Source: Desulfitobacterium metallireducens DSM 15288
GTDB taxonomy: Bacteria > Bacillota > Desulfitobacteriia > Desulfitobacteriales > Desulfitobacteriaceae
Direction of reading: 5' to 3'
NCBI RefSeq assembly: GCF_000231405.2
Contig: NZ_CP007032.1
Coordinates: 3,038,001-3,102,000, forward strand
DNA: 64,000 nucleotides
A model generated the notes under the pieces. It ran no database searches. It was not told the DNA's origin and worked only from the letters and a program-made list of their open reading frames with translations. Position 1 is the first letter of the stretch; each line of letters opens with the position of its first letter. Shown one piece after another: positions 36,588 to 44,778 of this stretch. The position numbers and the translations under genes are program-made.

Positions 36588-36881
36588 TTAACGAGCTACG
36601 CGATGGTTTTGGTAGCACTCACGGCAATAAACGGGACGATCAGATGTCGGTTGGAACGGTACTTGTGTTTCAACTCCACATTCTGCACAAACAACGGTAT
36701 ACATTTCACGTTGACGGCCTTCAGAATTGTTACGAGCAGCTTTACGCGTATTGCGGCATTCGCGGCAACGTTGAGGTTCGTTTTCGAATCCTTTTTCTGC
36801 GTAAAATTCTTGCTCACCAGCTGTGAAAATGAATGTAGCTCCGCAGTCTTTGCAAACAAGTTCTTTGTCTTGAAACTCCAT
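36588..36881 (-). CDS. CxxC zinc-ribbon domain protein
   Basis: 97 aa, no membrane segment. Four CxxC knuckles: CKDC (about 10), CREC (about 39), CAEC (about 66) and CREC (about 87), with the family-like start DKELVCKDCGATFIFTAGEQ. Two zinc ribbons are predicted. Known as a zinc-ribbon domain family of unknown role, common in clostridia; nucleic-acid or protein binding is likely. Start ATG after AAGGGGATTTTCTTC. Own terminator; possibly cotranscribed with comF upstream. Confidence 0.88.
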   Translation of the reverse strand: MEFQDKELVCKDCGATFIFTAGEQEFYAEKGFENEPQRCRECRNTRKAARNNSEGRQREMYTVVCAECGVETQVPFQPTSDRPVYCRECYQNHRVAR

Positions 36882-36981
36882 GAAGAAAATCCCCTTACCT
36901 TAAAAAATGTAACAGACTCACGCCTATCCAATGCCATTATAGCATTTTATCGGCTTAAGTAAACACTATTTTTTTATTTTT

Positions 36982-37731
36982 TTAATTTTCAGACTCTTTC
37001 TGGAGCCCTGCTGCCAAAGTCAGTCCATAGACTTTCATTGCCCCCTGATCCCTCAAAACATGTGTACAGGATTCCAAAGTAGCCCCTGTAGTCACCACAT
37101 CATCAATCAACCAAATCCGTCTCCCTTTGATCCCCCACTCTTTTCCTAGCCCCGAAAGTGCAAATACACCCGTTAAATTATGCAGGCGATCGCGACGGCT
37201 TAAACCGACTTGCGGTGTCGTCGGAGTCAACCGTTCCAATCCCTCAACAAGGGGTATCCCCAATTCCCAATGGAGAGCTGAAGCGAGCACTGAAGATTGA
37301 TTAAACCCTCTTTCTGCTAAACGTTCAGGATGCATCGGGACAGGTATTAGGACATCCGGTGGCGGTAAATTTCGTATAGCCCAATCTGAAAATGGATGTA
37401 CAATTTTCTTAAGAAGATAGGGTTGTGATTTGAATTTAACAGCATGAATAAAATCTCGCCAGGCACCGGTATAATGCCCCCAAGCCGCGACTCGTTCTAG
37501 TCCCTTAGGTCCCCGTCCTTCACTACAGTCTAAACAAAGAAGGTGTTCCTTCATGATTAATTTTCCACAATGTTGACATCGTCCACGTTCTGGATGAAAA
37601 TACTCTGCTTCACAATTTGAACAGATTGGTCCGCCAACGTTTCCACACAAAAGACAATCTTCTTGCTTCTCATATAATAACGACTGGCAAAAGAGTTTAA
37701 CCGTTTCCCAAGGTTCTTTTATTCTAATCAT
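36982..37731 (-). CDS. comF: Phosphoribosyltransferase-like competence protein ComF
   Basis: 249 aa ComF/GntX family. N-terminal zinc fingers CLLCGNVGGPICSNC and CQHCGKL...CLDC; C-terminal phosphoribosyltransferase fold with the PRPP loop WLIDDVVTTGATLES (about 205). ComFC assists DNA uptake or strand transfer in Bacillus competence, but the biochemical role is unsettled. Start ATG after GAGGAGGATATCT; it follows comFA by 15 bases. Confidence 0.92.
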   Translation of the reverse strand: MIRIKEPWETVKLFCQSLLYEKQEDCLLCGNVGGPICSNCEAEYFHPERGRCQHCGKLIMKEHLLCLDCSEGRGPKGLERVAAWGHYTGAWRDFIHAVKFKSQPYLLKKIVHPFSDWAIRNLPPPDVLIPVPMHPERLAERGFNQSSVLASALHWELGIPLVEGLERLTPTTPQVGLSRRDRLHNLTGVFALSGLGKEWGIKGRRIWLIDDVVTTGATLESCTHVLRDQGAMKVYGLTLAAGLQKESEN

Positions 37732-37746
37732 AGATATCCTCCTCTC

Positions 37747-39423
37747 TTAATCAATGAGTCCCTGTTCCAAAGCAAGATTATTCTGTTCCTGAATCCAATA
37801 GATTGCCTTTTCAACTGCTGGTGTTTTCTGTTTAGCTAAGAACAAGGCTCTTCCCTCCGGATTTTCACGGGTCCGGCCCACTCTCCCCGCCATTTGGACG
37901 AGTGCTCGCTCATCGAAGACTGCATGATCCGCTTCTAACACAATGACCTGAGCATTAGGAACGGTTACGCCGCGTTCCAGAATCGAAGTTGACACAAAAA
38001 TTGAATATCTCCCCATTCTTAACCGCTCAATTTTTTCTCGCCGCCCCGGATCCGAACTATAGCTTCCCTCAATTGACCCTCCAGGAAACAGGACCTGGAG
38101 CTTTTTTACATATAAATTAACCCATGAGATTTTAGGAACGAAGATAAGTACAGGTCCAAATTCTTCAAGAGATTTTATGTGAGAATAAAGCTCCACATTA
38201 TGATCTTGGCTTGTCGACATAATCCACTCAGGAACGGGTAAAGCCTTACGATGATGACGAGCAGGCAAACGTACAAGTTCCATTTCCTTACGCTGTACCC
38301 TAGCCCTATTTTCAGGAGAGGGGGTCGCCGTCAAATAAACAATCTTTCCCTCAGGTTTTAGGGCGTGTTGTAACCCCCAAGTTAAAGCTTCATTCCCATA
38401 GTAAGGAAAAGCATCTACTTCATCCATAAAAATTAAATCAAAGGCTTTTATAAAGCGTAAGACTTGGTGAGTTGTCGCCAGGACTAAAGAAGCTGAGGAA
38501 AACCGTTCTATACTTACTCCGGTCAGTACGCTTACGTTTAATCCCGGGAAGTCCCTTTCCAAGCGAGGAGCTACATCCAAAACGACATCCTGACGAGGTG
38601 CAGCAAAGAGAACCTTATACCCCCGCTCTAAGGCCCAGGCTGTAGCCGGAAAACAAACCTCTGTTTTTCCTGCCCCACATGCAGCCCAGAGTAGTAAGTT
38701 CTTACTCGTTTCATTCGAAACAAATGCTAAGACTTCCTGGCTTGCCCGTTCCTGCGCTATGCTTAAGGCCCAGTGTGGGGTGAAGGTAGGAAGTCTATTC
38801 AATTGCATTTCATCCGCTTTACAAGTTAAGCGCTTTCCCATACTTCGGTGCACTACCTGTAGTGAGCTAAGTGCTCCCAAGGAAGCACACGAAGGACATG
38901 TTCCAGCCAAACCGTAAATACTAGGCCATTCCTTTATTTCGGTCTCCCCACAACGCATACAACGCCATCCTTGTCCCTCCTTCTGCACAGCAGGGATCCA
39001 TTCGGCTTGACCCTGAAGTACGGCCTCGTGACAAAGCCGTACAACTTCCTGGAGACTAAGCTCCATTTCATTCGCTAACCGCTGTAAATCAGCTTCTGAA
39101 AGTTGATGGCCTTGAATACGGGAAGTGAAGGAACGATTTTCAACCTCCGCCTTTTTCAGAGGTGCTGTATTCACCTCTTCGGATTGCATATTTCGCCAAC
39201 GCCAATCCATACCCTGTAGTCCAGGATATTTCCGAAGGTATTTCAAAATTTCCTTTTTCCCATTTTTTATCTGTTTTGATTCAAGGACTTTGATCAGACT
39301 TAGCGCGAAACTAAACGGCAACCCCGGAGTGAGCATCTCGACTCTCATAAGAAGCTTGTCCGTTCGAACAATTGGAGAAAGCGAAAATTCTCCCTCTTCT
39401 GTTCTAATAATATAAAACAGCAT
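37747..39423 (-). CDS. comFA: ComFA-type DEAD/DEAH helicase
   Basis: 558 aa. A four-cysteine zinc motif CMRCGET...CPSCASLG lies at about 155-185, Walker A WAACGAGKTEVCF at about 248, motif II FMDEVDAFPYYG at about 330, motif III TATPS, and motif VI QMAGRVGRTRENP near 510. This order and the DEVDAFP box are those of ComFA, the ATPase that pulls single-stranded DNA into competent cells. Start ATG after GAAGGATGTAAAAA. Next to comF, as in Bacillus. The organism may have had competence or retains these for other uses; late com genes are not in the window. Confidence 0.9.
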   Translation of the reverse strand: MLFYIIRTEEGEFSLSPIVRTDKLLMRVEMLTPGLPFSFALSLIKVLESKQIKNGKKEILKYLRKYPGLQGMDWRWRNMQSEEVNTAPLKKAEVENRSFTSRIQGHQLSEADLQRLANEMELSLQEVVRLCHEAVLQGQAEWIPAVQKEGQGWRCMRCGETEIKEWPSIYGLAGTCPSCASLGALSSLQVVHRSMGKRLTCKADEMQLNRLPTFTPHWALSIAQERASQEVLAFVSNETSKNLLLWAACGAGKTEVCFPATAWALERGYKVLFAAPRQDVVLDVAPRLERDFPGLNVSVLTGVSIERFSSASLVLATTHQVLRFIKAFDLIFMDEVDAFPYYGNEALTWGLQHALKPEGKIVYLTATPSPENRARVQRKEMELVRLPARHHRKALPVPEWIMSTSQDHNVELYSHIKSLEEFGPVLIFVPKISWVNLYVKKLQVLFPGGSIEGSYSSDPGRREKIERLRMGRYSIFVSTSILERGVTVPNAQVIVLEADHAVFDERALVQMAGRVGRTRENPEGRALFLAKQKTPAVEKAIYWIQEQNNLALEQGLID

Positions 39424-39435
39424 TTTTTACATCCT

Positions 39436-40281
39436 TCACTCCGCATTCGCTGAAAGTAACGGTTCATACATCATAATGGCATGGTTCTCTGTTATCACTT
39501 CATCCGCTATTTCAGTAGCCTGCTCATCAAAAATCTTACGGCAAATAACGTTATGCCGCATATAACCGCCCCACCATTCATGGGTAATCTTATGCTCTCT
39601 TTCGTACACCTCATATTGGTAGGGACTCTTTTGTCCACATCGCCATTCCCCAAATAACTCATTATCTCCTACTTCCAGATAAAGCTGATACTCTTCTTCT
39701 GTATCATTGCGAATCTGCAGATCAACATAGTTATAAACGACCGTTGCCCCACTCGCAAAAGGCTGAGTCCGATTGGAATCAGGAAACACATCATGGGTGT
39801 GCCTCCACCTTTCCGTTACCGTTAAGGGAGTATGCAGAGTCATCCAATAAATTAAATTAGAAAGTTGGCAAAGTCCGCCTCCGACACCCGGATGAAAAGT
39901 CCCGTTCGATAAAACCATCCCCTCCAGATATCCCTTCGCTTTAGTCGGTTTTCCTACGAGCCGCCAAAAAGAAAAGGTTTCTCCCGGCCTTAGGATAATC
40001 CCATTCATTTTCGAACTTGCTAACTTTAAGTTTGTTACTTTATTTGTCTGTAACCCCATATCTACATTCTTTAATTGGCGAAATAACGGAGTCTGATGTT
40101 TGGTAATCAGAAAGGGCAGACTCTCTGTAGTAGGGCTAAATGTTCGAGCATATCGAATTGTTCGGCCGAAATGCCACAAGAAATAGCGGTGTAAGGTAAA
40201 ATAAAGTTTTCCAAAATACAAGCGTACTTTTGAGCGCTCCTTCGGTCGTTCGGACAATCCTAACCTCTTTATCTTACGCAA
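39436..40281 (-). CDS. VanW family protein
   Basis: About 281 aa if the TTG at 40281 is used: it sits eight bases after AAGGGGG, whereas the long frame (start 40392) has a hairpin and no site. VanW domain features: GETFSFWRLVGKPTKAKGY, LSNGTFHPGVGGGLCQLSN and IYWMTLHTPLTVTERWRH. The extension before them (YFTLHRYFLWHFGRTIRYA) is typical of VanW. VanW is found in some vancomycin-resistance clusters but is widespread and its activity is unknown. Followed by comFA after 12 bases. Confidence 0.8.
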   Translation of the reverse strand: MRKIKRLGLSERPKERSKVRLYFGKLYFTLHRYFLWHFGRTIRYARTFSPTTESLPFLITKHQTPLFRQLKNVDMGLQTNKVTNLKLASSKMNGIILRPGETFSFWRLVGKPTKAKGYLEGMVLSNGTFHPGVGGGLCQLSNLIYWMTLHTPLTVTERWRHTHDVFPDSNRTQPFASGATVVYNYVDLQIRNDTEEEYQLYLEVGDNELFGEWRCGQKSPYQYEVYEREHKITHEWWGGYMRHNVICRKIFDEQATEIADEVITENHAIMMYEPLLSANAE

Positions 40282-40452
40282 ACTTTTCACCCCCTTATAT
40301 CTCTTCACGATTTCTCTAGCAACTTCCGATAGCCTAAAATAAAAAAGGCTTGCGAATCGAGCTTTTCCTAGATGCTTTTCCCGATGATGCAAACCCTTTT
40401 ATTTAAGATTCTGACATTTACTTCCTGATCGTGTACCCTAATTCCTGCTTTT

Positions 40453-41559
40453 CTATTCTTCATACCAACTCTTTATGATCACTACACTCTGCTCACTTGG
40501 GTAATAATTTTTAAATTCATCTATTTTTCCAATTGCAAAAACAGAAAATCCTAAATTCCAGGTTTCCTTTTCAAATACTTCTTTATAGGCTTGAAACCCA
40601 TTCGCTTGTTCTTGGTCATTAACAATCGTTGAAGGTATAGGATTCCAGGGATGGACCGCTGCCTTATTCCTCTTTGGAAAACCCAGTTCGCCAAAATACA
40701 CAGGTTTATTCCATTGAGCAGATAAGTTCTTTAGTTCCTCATAGATATTCTGATGTCGGTCAAAGATTGGGGTTTTGTATATCGAGCTTACCAATTCCTC
40801 AACGGTATTGGTTTCTTTATCCGTTAATTCAAAATAAGCTGCGACTGAGATAAAATCAACTTTTTGAAGTATCGGATTATTTAACTTTAACGAATAGCTC
40901 CCTATTCGTTCGTTTTTTTGTTGATCCCACTCAGCGGTATACCACCAATTCGTCTTATACGTAATTCGTCCCTGATAATTTGTCCGGACAAAATCAGCCA
41001 CATCAGTCCAGTAATCATATTGATTTTCAAACTGATCGAAGTTCGAACCTAAACATAAGGCATAGACCTTATAAGGTTTAGCAATATCCTTAATCAACGG
41101 GCTCAACACAACTTGTTTCCAATTCCAGAACCATTCATTGATATCGGACGGTTTTAATTGAGTTTCATAAAGCTCACCGTTTTGAATATATGGATAAGGT
41201 TCTAAGATCACATTGATCCCTTTATATCTCAACTTCTTAATCAATTGAATCGCTTTCGCTTTGCTCTCAAGATTTACAGTCATCGTGCTTGCTGTTAACG
41301 AAGAAATATCAATTTGCACAGGGACATTCACCGTATTGAGACCAAGCTGCTCAATATCGACCATAACCTGTTCAATCGAATAATCTACGGAAAGATTTGC
41401 TGATTTAATCTTCTCGCCATATGGAGTGACAATTCTTTTTTTCTCGTACTGCTGATCAACATAGACAACATCAATCAGGACTCCCTTAACGAGAATTACC
41501 ATAATCAACAAGATAACCAGACTTAAAAATATCCGTTTTTTTCGATTTAGATAGCCCAC
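40453..41559 (-). CDS. Glycoside hydrolase-like membrane-anchored protein (GH113-like)
   Basis: About 368 aa from GTG at 41559, which follows AAGGAGAAAACGG (an ATG at 41595 has no site). One N-terminal TM anchor (about 7-28), so extracytoplasmic. TIM-barrel features: VNVPVQIDISSL, GINVILEPYPYIQNGELYE, YALCLGSNFDQFE and VYFGELGFPKRN, where the Glu in GELGF fits the nucleophile of clan A glycosidases such as family 113 mannanases. The acid/base residue is less clear, so it may be an active-site-degenerate binding protein. Next to VanW and an anti-sigma gene. Confidence 0.6.
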   Translation of the reverse strand: MGYLNRKKRIFLSLVILLIMVILVKGVLIDVVYVDQQYEKKRIVTPYGEKIKSANLSVDYSIEQVMVDIEQLGLNTVNVPVQIDISSLTASTMTVNLESKAKAIQLIKKLRYKGINVILEPYPYIQNGELYETQLKPSDINEWFWNWKQVVLSPLIKDIAKPYKVYALCLGSNFDQFENQYDYWTDVADFVRTNYQGRITYKTNWWYTAEWDQQKNERIGSYSLKLNNPILQKVDFISVAAYFELTDKETNTVEELVSSIYKTPIFDRHQNIYEELKNLSAQWNKPVYFGELGFPKRNKAAVHPWNPIPSTIVNDQEQANGFQAYKEVFEKETWNLGFSVFAIGKIDEFKNYYPSEQSVVIIKSWYEE

Positions 41560-41595
41560 CCGTTTTCTCCTTATCCCTTTGAATTTAAGTTGCAT

Positions 41596-42558
41596 CTAAT
41601 ATTTATCCACAATAACCCCAAAGGTAGCGGCTTTAATATGAGGATTACCCAAGAGGGATTTGAGTTCATCCTTTGTACCATAGACGATAACCCCAAGAAT
41701 TGGAACGTTAGCATAATTAGTATAGTTTTGGGTGATAAGTTCATCATAAACTTCATTATATCTTGGGTCTTTACTGTTCTTCAAACCATCAAGCAGAGCG
41801 CTATATCTTCCTGCAAAATCAGACTCTCTATTGAACGGGCTCACACTAACACCCAAGACCTGAAATTCATAAATAAAGGTCGCTTTCGCATCGTATTCAC
41901 GAGCTTCCTTTTGATATTGCACAAGATCACTTTTTCTAAAGGCATTTATCCAATACCAAGACGTCTTGACATTGGGCAAGATTGTCGAAATCTCAGAGAT
42001 TTCATAAGGTTTATCAAATGAAATCCCCACCTCAATCAGTTTATCGGCTGAGATTTGATCGAGCAGTTCCAAGTCATTTTTATATTCTTTATACGTTATT
42101 TCCGGGTGAAAGAAAATCATCTTTCGATAACCCTCTTCCCAATAATTAGTTGGCCATTCACCCGCTATTTGTCCCCCGCCACCACGTCCCCTATTAAGTA
42201 TCAATTGAGGAACATAGCCGAAGGGCTGGACTCTATCTTCGAGAATCACGGGCTTATCTCCGACAAGTCGTGAAATCGTATAATTGCTTATTCCTCCCAA
42301 AAAGCCCATTGTATCTGAGGACTCACTGATATAACCGTTAGGTACAGTAAACTGAACATCGTATTCTAAATAAGAATTCATTTCATTACTCTTTTTTATC
42401 ATAAGTGCTGCGTTACCAACAAGTAATATTGCGAAAACCAGTAAAGCAATAAGAACAGAAATAAGAATAATTTTTAGTGTCGACTTCTTTTTTCCCTTTT
42501 GCATAGCTGCTTGCAGCTTTTCGTCATCAAAGAAGTCATCGATTGGATGATCATCCAT
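41596..42558 (-). CDS. Anti-sigma factor with Sigma_reg_N/C-like domains, orphan
   Basis: 320 aa from the ATG at 42558, preceded by GGAGGGAAAAGA (the longer frame starts inside the sigma remnant). Short cytosolic N-terminus with an Asp-rich cluster (DDHPIDDFFDDEKLQ), one TM segment (about 28-52) and a large extracellular part, like anti-sigma regulators YhdL/YfhL-type. The extracellular domain has WEEGYRKMIFFHPEITYKEY and a C-terminal ILGVIVYGTKDELKSLLGNP, typical of the Sigma_reg_C domain. No intact sigma-factor gene adjoins it. Stop overlaps nothing; the next gene begins 36 bases on. Confidence 0.75.
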   Translation of the reverse strand: MDDHPIDDFFDDEKLQAAMQKGKKKSTLKIILISVLIALLVFAILLVGNAALMIKKSNEMNSYLEYDVQFTVPNGYISESSDTMGFLGGISNYTISRLVGDKPVILEDRVQPFGYVPQLILNRGRGGGGQIAGEWPTNYWEEGYRKMIFFHPEITYKEYKNDLELLDQISADKLIEVGISFDKPYEISEISTILPNVKTSWYWINAFRKSDLVQYQKEAREYDAKATFIYEFQVLGVSVSPFNRESDFAGRYSALLDGLKNSKDPRYNEVYDELITQNYTNYANVPILGVIVYGTKDELKSLLGNPHIKAATFGVIVDKY

Positions 42559-42723
42559 TCTTTTCCCTCCATAATCGTTTAAACTCATTTCTTGCCCGAT
42601 AAAGGTAAGTCTATACAGTAGTTTCTCTCGATAACTCAATTCCAGCTCATACTTAAGAACTAATAGTTCCCTAAAACTTTCTTTTAGACTGTTGAGACAG
42701 TCCTCCTTTGTTCCAATCGTATT
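42559..42723 (-). pseudogene. Remnant of an ECF sigma factor, region 4 tail
   Basis: In the same frame as the anti-sigma gene, directly before its start, the minus strand reads SLKESFRELLVLKYELELSY (42690-42631) and then RE. It fits region 4 of ECF sigma factors, where the pattern is L-p-yRevl-LkY-eglSY-EIA. The frame is closed upstream by TGA and lacks any start or region 2. The rest of region 4 (recognition helix) is missing, so it appears to be a decayed fragment. Confidence 0.5.
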
Positions 42724-42742
42724 TCAGTCCTCATTCCAAACA

Positions 42743-43432
42743 TCAAAACCGTGGAAAACGAAAGTGCCCAGTCATCGGTGAAGGCCAGCTCTCTAATTGA
42801 TCTGACTCTGTGGGTATCGGCCCCGCATTATGGATAATGTAAGGAACTCCATCAGGCCGGCGTTTATCAGAAACAACAGCGATATGTTCATGAGGAGGAG
42901 CATAAGTAACAATATCACCCGGTTGCCAAAGCGTTAGATTCTCTATATCGCCTGGTTTAATCTCCATCGTTAATTCTTGACCATTTCGCCGACAAAAAGA
43001 GATGAGATTAGGCACTCTCCGAAAGTCAATGTTCGGATCGGGCTTACCTCCTACACGAGGATATTGATTCAAATTTAAGCGAATATCTTGATCGACTAAG
43101 CCTTTGAGATCATAACCTGCGTCACGAAAGGCTCGCCATACGACATCTGTACAGACGCCTTCATTCTCAGGTGGATACCCCTTTTGATAATAATTACTGC
43201 GATATTGCGGCTTTCTCTCTACCTCTGCTTTCGCCCCAGTAACAATATCTTTCAGGTCATCTAAGCCATCTCCATCTTGATCGGAGGGACAAACTGTAAT
43301 TGGTATTTTTACGGAGGGCTGAAAAGGGATTGAATTTTTAAAATCAGATTTCCCAAAAATGAAAGCGACGCTTATCACTCCACCTAGCAGTAAAATAATA
43401 AAAGACAGCCGCATCGCCCGTTTCCTTCGCAA
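42743..43432 (-). CDS. DUF1287 family, NlpC/P60-like amidase
   Basis: 229 aa from TTG at 43432, seven bases after AAAAGGAGG. N-terminal TM anchor (about 7-28). Residues CTDVVWRAFRDAGYDLKGLVDQDI (split here) carry the catalytic Cys; downstream HIAVVSDKRRPDG with His, and VPYIIHNAGPIPTE. The family (DUF1287) is a subgroup of NlpC/P60-like cysteine hydrolases, probably acting on peptidoglycan or other amide bonds outside the cell. Four-base overlap zone with the DUF5316 gene frame before trimming, so it may be cotranscribed. Confidence 0.82.
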   Translation of the reverse strand: MRRKRAMRLSFIILLLGGVISVAFIFGKSDFKNSIPFQPSVKIPITVCPSDQDGDGLDDLKDIVTGAKAEVERKPQYRSNYYQKGYPPENEGVCTDVVWRAFRDAGYDLKGLVDQDIRLNLNQYPRVGGKPDPNIDFRRVPNLISFCRRNGQELTMEIKPGDIENLTLWQPGDIVTYAPPHEHIAVVSDKRRPDGVPYIIHNAGPIPTESDQLESWPSPMTGHFRFPRF

Positions 43433-43470
43433 AGACACCCCTCCTTTTAAATACACTAAAACACCTATTC

Positions 43471-43758
43471 TCACTTCGCATTAAGATAATATATTGCCAA
43501 GAACGCTAGAAAACACGGTAAACCAAATAGGAAAAGTTGCAATGACCAATTCATACGTTCCCTAAAATCTTCTTCATCTGAATAGTTCGCTCTACCCCGA
43601 TCTCCGCTGCTTAAAACCCCACTGAAAATCGCTGCAAGTAATAGCGCACCCAGTCCAAGGATTAAAAGTCCCTTCTCAACTAACCCCGGTTCTTTGAGAA
43701 AAAAAGAAACAAGGAACCCTAAGCTCCCACTTACAAGCCCTATAAGAAAAGCACGCAT
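43471..43758 (-). CDS. Small membrane protein, DUF5316-like
   Basis: 95 aa, three hydrophobic stretches: FLIGLVSGSLGFLVSFFL, GLLILGLGALLLAAIFSGVL and LQLFLFGLPCFLAFLAIYYL. The layout (short TM hairpin, charged loop DRGRANYSDEEDFRERM, C-terminal TM) resembles the DUF5316 family. Start ATG after GGAGGAGTAAAAA. First gene of the envelope cluster that runs down to comF. Confidence 0.6.
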   Translation of the reverse strand: MRAFLIGLVSGSLGFLVSFFLKEPGLVEKGLLILGLGALLLAAIFSGVLSSGDRGRANYSDEEDFRERMNWSLQLFLFGLPCFLAFLAIYYLNAK

Positions 43759-43901
43759 TTTTTACTCCTCCATTCAGCTCGTTAAAACTCCGACAATAAA
43801 ATTTTATTCACAGAATCTTGACAGATTCCTGAAATCTTCTTCCTGTAAATTGGGCATTCTAAAAACGTTCCAGTTAAAAAAATTTACGAGGAGGAGTGCA
43901 C

Positions 43902-44258
43902 ATGTTGAAGAAGTTTGCCGTGAGTTTGCTAACATTAGCTTTTCTGACTTTAGGTGCTGGAACGTGCTTAGCCGCTCCAAATGCTACTCAGATTGATGAG
44001 CTTAAAGCGTTAAACCAGCAAATGTATACGCTGAAAAAGCAAATGGTGGACAAACAACTGGAAGCAGGGCTTATCGACAAGGAAAAGGCGGCTAACATTA
44101 AGACCTTTATCGACAAACGCCAAAAGCAGATGGAAGAGAATTTTGCTAATGGGCAGTACACGGGTTTTGGGAAGAAACACGGTCAGGGCTTTGATAAAAA
44201 CTGCAAACACAAAGCTCAGGACGCTCCCCAAACGAGTTCTTCTCCAAGTAACTCTTAA
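43902..44258 (+). CDS. DUF2680 secreted protein
   Basis: 118 aa, start ATG at 43902 after GAGGAGGAGTGCAC. Signal peptide KKFAVSLLTLAFLTLGAGTC-LAA, then the DUF2680 segment, where a Gln/Leu/Lys-rich helix (ELKALNQQMYTLKKQMVDKQ) is followed by EAGLIDKEKAANIKTFIDKR. Metal-binding of the C-terminus (His, Cys, Lys) is possible: FGKKHGQGFDKNCKHKAQ. Family is common in clostridia, function unknown. On the plus strand, divergent from DUF5316. Confidence 0.8.
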   Translation: MLKKFAVSLLTLAFLTLGAGTCLAAPNATQIDELKALNQQMYTLKKQMVDKQLEAGLIDKEKAANIKTFIDKRQKQMEENFANGQYTGFGKKHGQGFDKNCKHKAQDAPQTSSSPSNS

Positions 44259-44297
44259 TCTAGTACGCTTACAGATTAATAACTGGAACTTGTCCCA

Positions 44298-44325
44298 ATC
44301 CCCCAGCTTATAAGCTTGGGGGATT
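44298..44325. terminator. Bidirectional terminator
   Basis: AATCCCCCAGCTT / AAGCTTGGGGGATT perfect arms with a short AT loop, between two convergent genes. Confidence 0.85.
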
Positions 44326-44332
44326 TAATTTA

Positions 44333-44743
44333 TTAATCACACTCTGTCTGCCCTACCCAAGAGAGTTCGGGAAAACGACGGCTTAAGCAGGAAAAAAACT
44401 GCTGCCTAATCTCGGGAACGCAATTTGAAGAATCTCCCCCATCACACTCTGCTATATCCGCTACCAGCTCCGGTCCCTTCCACTCAATTTCTATGCTTAC
44501 TAGAACCCCAAGCTCTCGTTGCAACTCCGATAATGATAATTTTAAAGACCAAGCAAACTGCTCTAAATCTTCAAGGGGACTAGTGCTTATTACCCTGATG
44601 ATAGTCTGAGACCAATACCATTTTCTTTTCCACCCTACAATTTTTTCTTCAATACTTTTAGGAACCATCCACTCCCATTGTCCACTGATCCCCCAAATCG
44701 TTCCTGTTAAAATTATGCCTAAAATTGGCCAATATTCACGCAT
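44333..44743 (-). CDS. Hypothetical membrane-anchored protein
   Basis: 136 aa, one hydrophobic N-terminal segment (YWPILGIILTGTIWGISG, about 4-21), then a soluble part with two cysteines (ECDGGDSSNC) and a C-terminal FSCLSRRF-type stretch. I recognise no family. It lies 35 bases downstream of the ligase-like gene and may be cotranscribed with it. Start ATG after AAGGGGGGATTAAC. Confidence 0.65.
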   Translation of the reverse strand: MREYWPILGIILTGTIWGISGQWEWMVPKSIEEKIVGWKRKWYWSQTIIRVISTSPLEDLEQFAWSLKLSLSELQRELGVLVSIEIEWKGPELVADIAECDGGDSSNCVPEIRQQFFSCLSRRFPELSWVGQTECD

Positions 44744-44778
44744 GTTAATCCCCCCTTAACCCTAGACTATGTCTAACG

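Noticed and set aside
37747-39423. A defence-type or restriction helicase
   Set aside because: The DEVDAFP box, zinc motif and adjacent comF fit ComFA; no nuclease or modification gene is nearby.
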